NCBI GenBank assembly: GCA_964493505.1
Contig: CAZBNP010000005.1
Location: 185,195-249,194, forward strand
DNA length: 64,000 bases
Reading direction: 5' to 3'
DNA from: Chryseosolibacter sp964493505
Lineage (GTDB): Bacteria; Bacteroidota; Bacteroidia; Cytophagales; Cyclobacteriaceae
Shown here: one piece after another, positions 18,198-27,983 of the stretch
Numbering within the stretch: position 1 is the first letter of the stretch
Layout: each line of letters opens with the position of its first letter
Made by a program: the position numbers and the translations under genes
Notes under the pieces: model-generated
What the model was told of the DNA's origin: nothing
The model's input: the letters and a program-made list of their open reading frames with translations, nothing else
The model's database searches: none

Positions 18198-19895
18198 TTA
18201 CCACCCTTGATTTTGAAGTAGCCCACCGTATTTCAGTGTCTCAAGGAAAGGCACCGGTCCGTAGGTAGCGTGGCTCGGGTACGCCCTTGGTTCGACATTA
18301 GAGTAGTCGTAATCTGCTCCATCAATGGCCACGGCCCTTGCGGGCTCCGTCAGATCCAAATTCCAGCGCCGCATGTCCCAGAAGCGGAAGCCTTCAAAAC
18401 ACAGTTCCAGTCTCCGTTCGTTTCGGATAAGTTCACGCATTTCCTCTTTTGTCGTGATCGACGCCAGGTATGCATCGGGTTGCGCGATACCCGCCCGTGA
18501 GCGAATAGCGGCAACTATATCCCGTGCAGAGAAGCCCGCTGTGTTGTTGTCGTCCGGTCCGTATGCCTCGTTCGCTGCCTCGGCATAAATCAGGTACAAC
18601 TCGGTATAGCGGATGTGTGTGTAGAAATGTCTGCTGGTACTCATAACATTCGGTGCCAGGTTCACGTTCGTACGCAACAACTTCAACAGGTAGTAGCCCG
18701 TACGTGTCGAGTAGCCAGGCATTCTGTTCAGTCCGTTGAGGAGGCTGTTGACATCCGTTTCGATAACGGTGGATCCAAGCGTGTTTCCATCGTAGATGAT
18801 ATAGGCTTTGAGGCGCGGATCCCGGCCGGCATAAGGATTATTGGGATCATATCCACTCGCGGCATCGTCGATCGGATAACCGTTTACCATCGGAAACGCG
18901 TCCACCAGGTTTTGTGAAGGATTCACTCGTCCGTTACCAAATTGCGCGGGCGGATAGTTCGCTATTTCTCTGGTGTTACTGGCGGAATAATCTCCGCGCC
19001 AAAGTATTTCCGGATTGCTGATATCGTCGTCACCATCAAAGAATTTCGCGCCGTCAGACGGAAGAGCCGTGGGGCCACCCAGTTCATTTATCAATTCCGC
19101 TGCGAATCCGGCGGCTAGTTCATAGCGGCTGGCGGTCGCATTGGGATTGAACGCAGGGCTGGCCGCATGAAGAGCGACACGCGCTTTCAGTGCGCTGACA
19201 ATCTTGCCGTTGATACGGTTTTCATTCATCGGACCCGCCGCGCGGTTGTGATCGTTATCGTCAGGGATCTCAACCCATGTATAAGGGAAATGAGGAGCCA
19301 GGCTTAACGCTTTGTCAAAGTCTCCCATGATCTGGTTGATACATTCGTCGTAAGTACTACGCGGCACCTCCCAGTTGTCAGTTACTTCCAAAACTTCAGT
19401 CACCACGGGAACCCCCATTAATTGTCCGTTGCTTGCAACACCACCATACCGCTCTAGCAGCCTGAAATAAAAGTAACCTCTCAGCGCATGGGCTTCGCCC
19501 TTGAAACGATTGAGAAATACCTCGTTGCGTCCCTCCGACTGCCAGCTCCATTCAACATCGTCAACTACTGAAAGGAAATAATTCAGGTTGAAGATCGCAT
19601 CATACGAACTCTCCCAGTTGTTTAGTGGATTGAACCGCGGCGACCACTCGCCGGTTGCCATACGCAGGAAGTCATTCCCACGCTGATTGGAAACCGCATC
19701 GTCTGTCGCAACTTCCTCAAATGTATAGTCGGTTGGCAGAAGTCTGTATGCCCTCAATAGGATGCCCTCCGCAAACGCAGCGTCCCTTTCAATGCGTTCC
19801 TCAGGAAATTGGTTGTCCAGATCAGGCTCCGTCAGCATTTCACACGCGCCCGCCGTCAACCCGAGAACCATTACAATTAGTATTTTTAACTTCAT
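18198..19895 (-). CDS. SusD/RagB family outer-membrane lipoprotein (susD2)
   Basis: 565 aa. Lipobox Cys at 18 (LTAGAC). N-terminal SusD-like repeats (AEGILLRAYRLLP, GEAHALRGYFYFRLLERYGG) and the C-terminal SusD signature (YTELYLIYAEAANEAYG, EMRELIRNERRLELCFEGFRFWDMRRW) are both complete. SusD proteins form the lid over the SusC barrel and capture oligosaccharides. It lies 20 bp downstream of susC2, the standard pairing. The short post-Cys region has several acids (EMLTEPDLDNQ), consistent with surface localisation. Confidence 0.95.
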   Translation of the reverse strand: MKLKILIVMVLGLTAGACEMLTEPDLDNQFPEERIERDAAFAEGILLRAYRLLPTDYTFEEVATDDAVSNQRGNDFLRMATGEWSPRFNPLNNWESSYDAIFNLNYFLSVVDDVEWSWQSEGRNEVFLNRFKGEAHALRGYFYFRLLERYGGVASNGQLMGVPVVTEVLEVTDNWEVPRSTYDECINQIMGDFDKALSLAPHFPYTWVEIPDDNDHNRAAGPMNENRINGKIVSALKARVALHAASPAFNPNATASRYELAAGFAAELINELGGPTALPSDGAKFFDGDDDISNPEILWRGDYSASNTREIANYPPAQFGNGRVNPSQNLVDAFPMVNGYPIDDAASGYDPNNPYAGRDPRLKAYIIYDGNTLGSTVIETDVNSLLNGLNRMPGYSTRTGYYLLKLLRTNVNLAPNVMSTSRHFYTHIRYTELYLIYAEAANEAYGPDDNNTAGFSARDIVAAIRSRAGIAQPDAYLASITTKEEMRELIRNERRLELCFEGFRFWDMRRWNLDLTEPARAVAIDGADYDYSNVEPRAYPSHATYGPVPFLETLKYGGLLQNQGW

Positions 19896-19915
19896 CTGTA
19901 TTCTGTTTTAAGTCT

Positions 19916-22900
19916 TTAAAAGGAAAGTCTCGCACCAATCGCGTAGCTCCGGTAAAGCGGTTCACTGCCGATCCGGATCTGTTGTTTCTCCGCATTGGTA
20001 CCGACCGTCATCAGGTTCATGCCGCGAACATAGACACCCACATTTCTGAATGCCCACCGGCTCGTGAGGCTTCTCGGAAGGTCGTACGACAACTGAACAC
20101 GACCAAGCGTGAACAAACTGGTGTTGTACATCCAGAAAGTCGAGTTCCGGAAATTATTGGAACTGTTACCCGACGTGAGCCGGGGATAGGTTGCCGTTGA
20201 GGCAGTGGCCGGTGTCCAGCGGCCGAGCACCTCTTCCGAGTAGCGGTCATTGCCCTGAACCCAGAAGTAAGCTCCGTTCAGATACCGATCGTATCCGGTC
20301 TGGCCCGTGCCAATCGCAAAGAGACTAAAGTTCTTATAACGCAACGTCGCATTCAGGCCATAGGAGAACCGGGGCTGTGAGTTACCGATCTGGATTTCGT
20401 CACCCTGATCGATCACATTATCACCGTTCTGATCTTTGTATTTGATATCTCCCGGACGAACCTGTCCGAAAGCCTGAAAAGGACTGTTATCAATGTCTGC
20501 CTGATCTCTGAAGAATCCATCCGCCTCCAGCGCGAACATGGCGTCCGCTGCTCTCCCTTCGCGATACTGATATTCGTCCAGGAACAGCTCATCCCGTTGA
20601 ACCACTTTTGACGTTGCATACAGAACGTTCACACCCAGATCCAGCGAAAGCTCACCGAAAGATTTTGTCCAGATCGCTCCGAGTTCGGCGCCGGTGTAGC
20701 CGGTAGCGTTGTAGTTCTCATAGGGAACGAAGTTCGACAACAGGGCGGGATACATCATCCGCTGAACCACCTGTCCGGAGTGCCTGCTCGTGAAGACGTT
20801 CGCTTCCAGATACAAAGATCTGTCAAACGTATAGGCTTCTACGCCGAGGTTGAGATTCTTAACTTTTTCGAACGTCAATCCCGGATTGGGCGAACGGTTG
20901 ATAAGCGTTTCGCGGTTGCCCCTCGATCCGTCCCACCAGGTAAAGGTAGGACCCTGCACCAGTGCGTTTTCATACAGCCGGTAGTTCGTTCCATCGAACT
21001 CGGTATTGACGATACCCCCGGACAACCTTACCTTCAAATAATTCAGCGCTCCGCTTTCGGCGTAATCCTGGTTCTTTGCGACCCACGCAAGACCTAAGGA
21101 AGGAGAAAATCCGCCTTTGTTGCCGGGCTTCAGTTTGAATCCGTTCACATATGCACTGCTGAAATCCACCAGGTACTTGTCCTGATACGCGTACGCCAGG
21201 CGAAGACCGAGGTGTGAATGCCTGGTGTTGATAATTACACCTTGCGTGTTCACCTTGTCAAAATATCCTAACAGACTTCCGCTGAAAGAATGATCACCAA
21301 AAGACCGGTTGTAATCAAACATACCGTAGGCACCCGTCCGGCGGGTAAAACTGGCATCGCCCAGCTCCAGGTTACCGGTAAACAGGTCTACCCCAATCGC
21401 GGTCAGGTCCGTAACACGGTCGGTTCCGTTATCCTCGGTCCACTTAGGGTTGTACACCGCGTAGTCGTTCAAGACCCATTGATTAAACGTGTTGTAGATA
21501 TCAAAACTCAGGTACGTTTTGAATTTCAATCCCTCCGTGACATTCTTCAGATCCACTTCTACTGAATTGTTGAACTGAATCGTCCTGCGTACATTCTGGG
21601 TATAGCCGGCAAACATCATATTTCCGTACACGTTGCTGGTGTACTGAGGAGTTCCGCCAAGAATATAGTCGCCATTGATACGCTTCGTTTTTGAGAGATC
21701 TATGCCTTCCCCGATAGCTGTTTCATCGATCATAGAAACCGGAATAAGGGGTGAGTACAACCAGGGCTGCTGCGTCGCGGCATTACCCCAGAAGTCGCCA
21801 TGCGGATTGTTCTGGCCGTCGTAGATTACGACCGCGCCGATACTGCTTTTGATGTACTCACTCGCGTCAAAATCCACCCGCGCGCGAACGTTGAACCTGT
21901 CAGCAGATCCGTTGTTGCCTTCGACAAACTTATAGAGACTTCCCGAGTGCGTCCACCCAACACTGGCGAAATACTGGGCCACTTCCGACCCGCCTGAAAA
22001 TTCACCGATAACACGGCTGAAAGGCCTGGTGTTGTTCAGGAAATCGCCCGAGTAGTAATTGACGTCTGGGTAGAGGTAGGGGTTCGTGCCCCCTTCAAAT
22101 AGGGCAATCTCTGCCTCATCGAACTCCGGATCTAAACCATCATTGGTCAGAGCCTCATTATACAGTCGCATAGACTGCGCAGAGTTGAGATACTTCGGTA
22201 ACGTCACAGGATCTGAAACTCCCTGTTCTACCGAAAACTCGATCTTGCGCTTCAACGGCTCGCCGCGTTTGGTGGTGACCATGATCACACCATTGCTTGC
22301 CTGCGTTCCGTATAGAATAGCCGAGTTGGCATCTTTCATCACCGTGATCTGATCAACTTCCACCAGGTTAATGCTGGAAGCATCGCGCGGGATACCATCT
22401 ACGATCACCAGCGCGCTGCCCATACCGCGAAGGTTGGTGGAGCCGAGCATTCCCGGCACCCTTCCGTTGATCGCATCCGCGACAGTTTGCGTGTTGTCAA
22501 AATAAGCCATCCCCTTCGGATCGATCACTGTTACCGCCCCCACGAGGTCCTTACGCATTACCTGGCCAAACGGTATGTTCACGAGGCTGCTCTCTTCCGG
22601 AGAATACCGGGAAGGTTCCAATCGCACACTGGCGATTTCCACGGAAGGATAAACGGTTACGACCTGACGTTGGTAGCCTTTGGCATCTATCCGGAGATCG
22701 CTGTTCTCGGTAACGGTGATCGTAAACTCACCGTTCGCATCCGACAATACTTCCACCGCGCCTTCATCTCCAGAGATCAGAGCACCCGCGATGGGTGCCC
22801 CACTGGCATCGGTTACGGAAGATTCAATCGTCACTGATCTCTCAGCATTTCTCGTTTGGCCGGATGCCTCTGCGAACACAAAACTCAAAAAGAGAATAGC

Positions 22901-22930
22901 CAAGAAATATATGTTATATCTTCTGTTCAT
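19916..22930 (-). CDS. SusC/RagA family TonB-dependent outer-membrane transporter (susC2)
   Basis: 1004 aa. A signal peptide (ending EASGQ) is followed by a carboxypeptidase-D regulatory-like beta domain (about 30-105), the plug (VADAINGRVPGMLGSTNLRG, ALVIVDGIPRD, VMKDANSAILYG, NGVIMVTTKRG) and the 22-strand barrel, ending with an aromatic C-terminus (RLSF). The site where SusC proteins normally carry the EEVVVVGYG TonB box reads SSLVNIPFGQVMRKDLVGAV, so the canonical box is absent. It follows susD1 by 39 bp and precedes susD2. Imports glycan fragments together with susD2; energy coupling may differ from susC1. Confidence 0.95.
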   Translation of the reverse strand: MNRRYNIYFLAILFLSFVFAEASGQTRNAERSVTIESSVTDASGAPIAGALISGDEGAVEVLSDANGEFTITVTENSDLRIDAKGYQRQVVTVYPSVEIASVRLEPSRYSPEESSLVNIPFGQVMRKDLVGAVTVIDPKGMAYFDNTQTVADAINGRVPGMLGSTNLRGMGSALVIVDGIPRDASSINLVEVDQITVMKDANSAILYGTQASNGVIMVTTKRGEPLKRKIEFSVEQGVSDPVTLPKYLNSAQSMRLYNEALTNDGLDPEFDEAEIALFEGGTNPYLYPDVNYYSGDFLNNTRPFSRVIGEFSGGSEVAQYFASVGWTHSGSLYKFVEGNNGSADRFNVRARVDFDASEYIKSSIGAVVIYDGQNNPHGDFWGNAATQQPWLYSPLIPVSMIDETAIGEGIDLSKTKRINGDYILGGTPQYTSNVYGNMMFAGYTQNVRRTIQFNNSVEVDLKNVTEGLKFKTYLSFDIYNTFNQWVLNDYAVYNPKWTEDNGTDRVTDLTAIGVDLFTGNLELGDASFTRRTGAYGMFDYNRSFGDHSFSGSLLGYFDKVNTQGVIINTRHSHLGLRLAYAYQDKYLVDFSSAYVNGFKLKPGNKGGFSPSLGLAWVAKNQDYAESGALNYLKVRLSGGIVNTEFDGTNYRLYENALVQGPTFTWWDGSRGNRETLINRSPNPGLTFEKVKNLNLGVEAYTFDRSLYLEANVFTSRHSGQVVQRMMYPALLSNFVPYENYNATGYTGAELGAIWTKSFGELSLDLGVNVLYATSKVVQRDELFLDEYQYREGRAADAMFALEADGFFRDQADIDNSPFQAFGQVRPGDIKYKDQNGDNVIDQGDEIQIGNSQPRFSYGLNATLRYKNFSLFAIGTGQTGYDRYLNGAYFWVQGNDRYSEEVLGRWTPATASTATYPRLTSGNSSNNFRNSTFWMYNTSLFTLGRVQLSYDLPRSLTSRWAFRNVGVYVRGMNLMTVGTNAEKQQIRIGSEPLYRSYAIGARLSF

Positions 22931-22969
22931 TAGTCAAATTTTAAAATTGCTGTAAACTACCGCTCTGTC

Positions 22970-24787
22970 TTACCAGCCCGGATTTTGATCGAATCCGACG
23001 TATTGTGTTACCTGGTCGACTCTGAATGGCAGCCAGTAATGCTTATCCTCAAATGTTATAGTCCGCGCAAGCGACTTCTGGAAATACGTTTGCTCCCTGT
23101 CGTACTCCAGCGCATACTTCTCGCGGTACTGCAGCAGGTGGGAGACATGCCAGCGGCGCAGGTCGTACCAGCGGTGTGCCTCAAACGCAAGTTCGACCGC
23201 CCGTTCCACACGAATCGCTTCCCGGAACTCTTCTTTTGATCCGGTAAACCGGGCATCGAGATCAGGCAACTGCGCACGATTGCGAATGGCATTCACCGCT
23301 TCGAGAGCAGTAGGGCCTCCGGCGACGCTTCCGTTAGGGCCAAGTGCCTCGTTCACCGCCTCAGCGTACATCAGGTACACGTCTGCCAGACGCAGTTGAG
23401 GAACTTCATAATAGTAGCGGTTGCTTGCCCAACCGTTGTCCGCACTATTGGCGATCATCGGATGGAATTTCTGGTGTCCATAACCGGAGATAGTGTTGTT
23501 ATTATTGCGATGAATCCCGCCAACGTGGAATTCCGCAAACTCATGCAGCGGAGCTTTGGAAGCATTGGCTGGCGTGATCAACCGGTCTCCGCCTTTTACG
23601 ATGTTGTAGTAGAAGCGAGGCTCGCGGTTGTCCCAGGGATGCGCAGGATCATATCCGGAATCAGCTTCGCCGATAGGCAAACCGTTCGCCATTCCAAAGT
23701 TCTCCACGTAATTCTCAGTCGGGGAAGCGTAATGGCCCCAACCTCCGAGCACCTGAAGTTGATGCTCTCCATAGTTCCAGCGCTTGAAGTTATAGATCGG
23801 GTTGTTGAAAATAGTCTCCTTACCCCCTGGCATCCCGGCAAGGGCTGCGGTGCCGATCTTATAAAAGATATCGGAGTAATTACTCCATGGCTCTAATGCA
23901 TAGTAACCCTCGTCTTCCAGTTTGAACACTTCAACAAATGCTTCCGCCGCTTCAAGGCACAATGCTTCATCGTAGGTATAGCTTCCGGTGGAAACACCGT
24001 TCATAAGCGGGCTCGCCGCGTACAACAGGTTTTTACCCAGGTAACCGTAGATGGGTCCGGTGGTAATCCGTCCGTCATTCTTTCCTTCGGTAACCTGACC
24101 TCTCACCGTCTCATCCCACGATTTCGGAAGCAGCTCTGCCGCTTTTCTGAAATCTTCGGCAGCTCTCATCGCAGTCTCACGGTAAGAAAGTCGGGGAAGG
24201 CGAATCTCATCAGCCGGTGCGTACACAGAATCGATATACGCGACACCACCCCAGGAACGCATGATCTCAAAATGAAGGTAGGCCCTGAAGAAGTAAGCCT
24301 GGCCCGCGATCAGGTCGCGCTCTTCCTGCGTCGCTGACGTTAGCATGCTCAGCTTGCTAAGCGCCGTGTTGGCCTTCCGGATACCGTACCAACCACTTTC
24401 CCAGTACCCCTTACCCGCTTTCACAGCGTCCGTCTGAAGATTACCGTTAATCATGTTCAAATGTCCCCTGAACGGGCTTTGCTGTGAGTTTGTCCAGAAG
24501 TTGTAGTTACCCTGATCAAAGTTGTGCGTCACCGAATTGGAGGCATCTTCCAGCACATCATCGGCAAAGTTCCAGGTCATATAAGCCTGCCGCCCCATTG
24601 TTTCATCAACAATACACTGATACAGGTCTTCGATATACCCCTGGAACGTGTCAAACCGGGTGAATACGTCCGCTTCACTGACCACTGAATCCGGCGACTG
24701 ATCGAGGTATTCCTCGCAAGACGTCGTGACGAAGAGCGCGATCATAGACGCACCCACGTATTTGAAGAAAGATTTTTGAATTTTCAT
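22970..24787 (-). CDS. SusD/RagB family outer-membrane lipoprotein (susD1)
   Basis: 605 aa, lipobox Cys at 24 (VTTSC) followed by EEYLDQSPDSV, the classic SusD mature start. SusD TPR-like elements (YFFRAYLHFEIMRSWGGVAY) and the C-terminal signature (LRLADVYLMYAEAVNEALG, FREAIRVERAVELAFEAHRWYDLRRW) are intact. The ending FDQNPGW is typical. It is 31 bp downstream of susC1 and forms the first SusCD pair of the operon. Only distantly similar to susD2, so the two pairs probably recognise different fragments. Confidence 0.95.
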   Translation of the reverse strand: MKIQKSFFKYVGASMIALFVTTSCEEYLDQSPDSVVSEADVFTRFDTFQGYIEDLYQCIVDETMGRQAYMTWNFADDVLEDASNSVTHNFDQGNYNFWTNSQQSPFRGHLNMINGNLQTDAVKAGKGYWESGWYGIRKANTALSKLSMLTSATQEERDLIAGQAYFFRAYLHFEIMRSWGGVAYIDSVYAPADEIRLPRLSYRETAMRAAEDFRKAAELLPKSWDETVRGQVTEGKNDGRITTGPIYGYLGKNLLYAASPLMNGVSTGSYTYDEALCLEAAEAFVEVFKLEDEGYYALEPWSNYSDIFYKIGTAALAGMPGGKETIFNNPIYNFKRWNYGEHQLQVLGGWGHYASPTENYVENFGMANGLPIGEADSGYDPAHPWDNREPRFYYNIVKGGDRLITPANASKAPLHEFAEFHVGGIHRNNNNTISGYGHQKFHPMIANSADNGWASNRYYYEVPQLRLADVYLMYAEAVNEALGPNGSVAGGPTALEAVNAIRNRAQLPDLDARFTGSKEEFREAIRVERAVELAFEAHRWYDLRRWHVSHLLQYREKYALEYDREQTYFQKSLARTITFEDKHYWLPFRVDQVTQYVGFDQNPGW

Positions 24788-24818
24788 TTCTTTATTTTTT
24801 TAGGCTGTACCTATTCAA

Positions 24819-27800
24819 TCAAAAATTGATATTGAGACCGAGGTTCACACGTCGGTATGTCGGATACGCCACTCCGTTAGTGGTAGGCCCCCCACCCTCC
24901 TGGTCATCAATCATATCGGACCAGAAGAAGAGGTTGTTTCCGTTCAGGTAGATCCGTGCGGAGCTGACACCAATCGTCCGCAGCCACGGGCCGCTGAGTT
25001 GGTACGCCACTTCGGCCGTTTTCAGCCTGAGGAAAGAAGCATCCACGATCCAGCGGTCTCCTGTATAGAGATTGTCCTGCGTATAACTTGCACCGGTTCG
25101 CTGAGCGGGCCAGCTGGCATTAGTATTCTCCGGTGTCCACTGGTCGAGGTTGTTTTCAAAGACAACAAATCCCGATTCGTCAGTGAGCGGTCGAAGAAGC
25201 CACCCGTAGGTCCTGTTCACATTGTACACACCATAGAACTGCGCCATCACACTGAACCCTTTATAATTGAGTCCCAGTGAAAAATTATAGGTGTTCTGCG
25301 GACGCGTCGGGTAGCCATAGGGTGCCACGTCAAAATTGTTGATCACGCCATCGGCATTAAAGTCCAGCAGTCTCTGATCGCCGGGCAGTTTGTTCTGATT
25401 CTGCGCCGCCCAGAATGTCGTGGCGTAAACTTCATCCCAGTTGTTGACGTATCCTTCCGTAGAAACCGTCTTCGTCTGACCAATCTGGAAACCCGCTGCT
25501 TTCTGGTAATCCGCAAGCAAGGCAGGGTCTTCCATATAAATGATCTCGTCTTTGGCATACGTGTAGCTCACATTGGCCCAGTATTGAATGTCCCTGATCT
25601 GGTTTCGGTGAGTGAGGGTGAGTTCGTATCCCCGGCTCTTCGTTTCGCCGATGTTAGCCGAAACCGGCAAGGCACCGAAGTAGTCGACGATGTTTCTTTG
25701 AGATGCGCCCATGAAAACATCGATCCGGTGATCCCGGAATACGTCAGCCACCAACCCAAGCCTGCCGTTAAGCACCTCCACTTCGACTCCGAGGTTTTGC
25801 TTCGCCACGGTCTCCCATCGCAGAGAATTATTGCCGGGGGTAACTTCCTTATATTGCCCGTAAGGGCTGACCTCGCGAAGCGTTCCAAAATAGGTGTTCT
25901 CGGGTTCGATCTCCCATTGTTGCACGTACTCCCAGCGGCCTGCGCCGATCCTGTCGTTACCCACTTTGCCATACGAGTAGCGAATCTTCAGGTTATCAAG
26001 CCAAGGCCTCTCGATGAAGGCTTCGTTGGAGAGTACCCAGCCAAACGCTAGCGATGGGAAGAACCCAAAACGATATTCCTTGGAGAACTGCTCGGACCCG
26101 TTGTACGCGCCGTTCGTTTCGAACAAGTAGCGGTTGTCATATCCATAAGTGATCCTTCCCACCCAGTCTTCACGGTATGTAGGAAAGTTACTACCCTGTG
26201 TGTACTGTTCACGCACCATAACCGCCGTCGCACCAATACTGTGCTTGTCGAAAGTACGGGCGTAGTTCAACTGGTTCTGATAAAACATCCTGCGGTAGGC
26301 ACTCCCCAGGCTGGAAGTATTTTCCGACTGATAAGTAACCGGCATCTGTACCCAGTCGAACTCGTTGGCTCCACCGGCTGTATGTGTTCCCCAGGTGTAG
26401 TCTTCGACTGTTTCCCCCTCCTTCATGAAGATGACCATCGGGTCGATATATCGAGTAGGGGATCCGCCGTTATCCACAAGACCTCCCGTGCTGTAGAACA
26501 GGTTATCATAAGCAAACATGCCTCGGTAGGTAAGTCCTTTGACAATGAAATCCAGCTTCTGCTGAAGCACGAAGTCGGTATTGACCTGCGTCCGGGTTGT
26601 CGTGGGAATTCCGCGATTATTAAGCGCCTGCAACGGATTCGGAATATTGTACACGGGGGTGAAGCCCCAGGCACCGTCGGGGAAACGCGCAGGATAAGTA
26701 TGCGGGGCCGACTGGTAAAATGGTCGCCAGATATTCTGGTCGGGGTTTCCAAACTTTGTTCCGACGTACCCCGCCACATTAACGGAGAGAGTAGTCGTCT
26801 TGGTTATATCAAGATCGAGGTTGGTCCGGAAGTTAAAACGCTCGTAGGCATTTTTCGTCTTATAACCTTTGCCGTTGTCAAGACCGGAGTTCAGCAAGTC
26901 TCCGTCATGAGTATAGCCGAGTGAACCGAAGTAGCGCGCGGTCTTGGTACCGCCCGATACGTTGAAGTTGACCCGGTGCGACATGGCAAAATCCTTGAGC
27001 TGTTCTTTCGGCCAGTCAACATCGGGGAAGATGTACTGATCGCCGGGAGCCTGGGGTTGCTTGTACCTATTAACCATTTCCATCGGCTCAATATTGCCCC
27101 ATGAACTCTCCGTAACAGGAAGCTCGTATTCAATACTATTATTACGGTACAAAAAGCCGTCGTAAGAATTGAGTTTCTTAGGTGTCTTGGAGAGGAACTT
27201 GACGTTCGAGTTGAAATCGAGCGTAAACTTCGGCTTTCCTGACACGCCGCGCTTGGTGGTGATCAGGATTACACCTTCGGCACCTTTGATACCAAAAACC
27301 GCTGTGGCCGAGGCGTCTTTCAAAACCGAGATAGACTCGATCTCGTTCACGTCAATATCGTTCATACGACGCTCTACGCCATCAACCAGAATAAGCGGCT
27401 GTGAGGTATTCCAGCTACTCTGGGCGCGAATAAGAATGCGCGGGTCATCCGCACCCGGCTCGCCTGATCCCGAGATAACCGTCACGCCGGGAAGCTGACC
27501 GGTGAGGGCCTGCGCAACGTTTACCACGCCCCCGGTACGCTTCAGATCTTCACCGCTGGTCTGGACTATCGCACCTACAACGCTTTCCTTCCTCTGTTCG
27601 CCATATCCTACGACGATCACCTCTTCAAGCGTCGTAACCGATTCGGACAACACAACGGAAAAATTCGTCTGATTGCCGATGGCCACTTCCTGCGTCTCCA
27701 TTCCGATGAATGTGAAAACCAGTGTCTGTGCATTGTCGCCAACCACGAGACTGAACTTTCCCTGAGCATCCGTGCTGGTACCGTTGTTTGTTCCCTTCAC

Positions 27801-27983
27801 GAGTACCGCTACCCCCGGTAGCGTACCACTTCTGTCAGACACCGTTCCGGTAAGTGTCCTCGTTTGTGCAAATGCTGTGGTGAACGAAACCACCGCAAGA
27901 CAAAAGGCCAACAGAGGTATCCGGAAACCTGATGACCACCCTGCCCGCCTTCCTTCTTTAAAAACGCGTAGACTTTTCTTCAT
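24819..27983 (-). CDS. SusC/RagA family TonB-dependent outer-membrane transporter (susC1)
   Basis: 1054 aa. After a long basic signal region (cleavage near AFAQ) comes a CarboxypepD-reg-like domain (TGTVSDRSGTLPGVAVLVKGT), a canonical TonB box/linker (LEEVIVVGYGEQRKESVVGA), the plug (VAQALTGQLPGVTVISGSG, PLILVDGVERRMNDID, VLKDASATAVFGIKGAEGVILITTKRG) and a full barrel ending LGLNINF. It is the promoter-proximal gene of the five-gene leftward operon and should be the first transcript product. The upstream region 27984-28587 carries a palindrome that could be the operator. Confidence 0.95.
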   Translation of the reverse strand: MKKSLRVFKEGRRAGWSSGFRIPLLAFCLAVVSFTTAFAQTRTLTGTVSDRSGTLPGVAVLVKGTNNGTSTDAQGKFSLVVGDNAQTLVFTFIGMETQEVAIGNQTNFSVVLSESVTTLEEVIVVGYGEQRKESVVGAIVQTSGEDLKRTGGVVNVAQALTGQLPGVTVISGSGEPGADDPRILIRAQSSWNTSQPLILVDGVERRMNDIDVNEIESISVLKDASATAVFGIKGAEGVILITTKRGVSGKPKFTLDFNSNVKFLSKTPKKLNSYDGFLYRNNSIEYELPVTESSWGNIEPMEMVNRYKQPQAPGDQYIFPDVDWPKEQLKDFAMSHRVNFNVSGGTKTARYFGSLGYTHDGDLLNSGLDNGKGYKTKNAYERFNFRTNLDLDITKTTTLSVNVAGYVGTKFGNPDQNIWRPFYQSAPHTYPARFPDGAWGFTPVYNIPNPLQALNNRGIPTTTRTQVNTDFVLQQKLDFIVKGLTYRGMFAYDNLFYSTGGLVDNGGSPTRYIDPMVIFMKEGETVEDYTWGTHTAGGANEFDWVQMPVTYQSENTSSLGSAYRRMFYQNQLNYARTFDKHSIGATAVMVREQYTQGSNFPTYREDWVGRITYGYDNRYLFETNGAYNGSEQFSKEYRFGFFPSLAFGWVLSNEAFIERPWLDNLKIRYSYGKVGNDRIGAGRWEYVQQWEIEPENTYFGTLREVSPYGQYKEVTPGNNSLRWETVAKQNLGVEVEVLNGRLGLVADVFRDHRIDVFMGASQRNIVDYFGALPVSANIGETKSRGYELTLTHRNQIRDIQYWANVSYTYAKDEIIYMEDPALLADYQKAAGFQIGQTKTVSTEGYVNNWDEVYATTFWAAQNQNKLPGDQRLLDFNADGVINNFDVAPYGYPTRPQNTYNFSLGLNYKGFSVMAQFYGVYNVNRTYGWLLRPLTDESGFVVFENNLDQWTPENTNASWPAQRTGASYTQDNLYTGDRWIVDASFLRLKTAEVAYQLSGPWLRTIGVSSARIYLNGNNLFFWSDMIDDQEGGGPTTNGVAYPTYRRVNLGLNINF

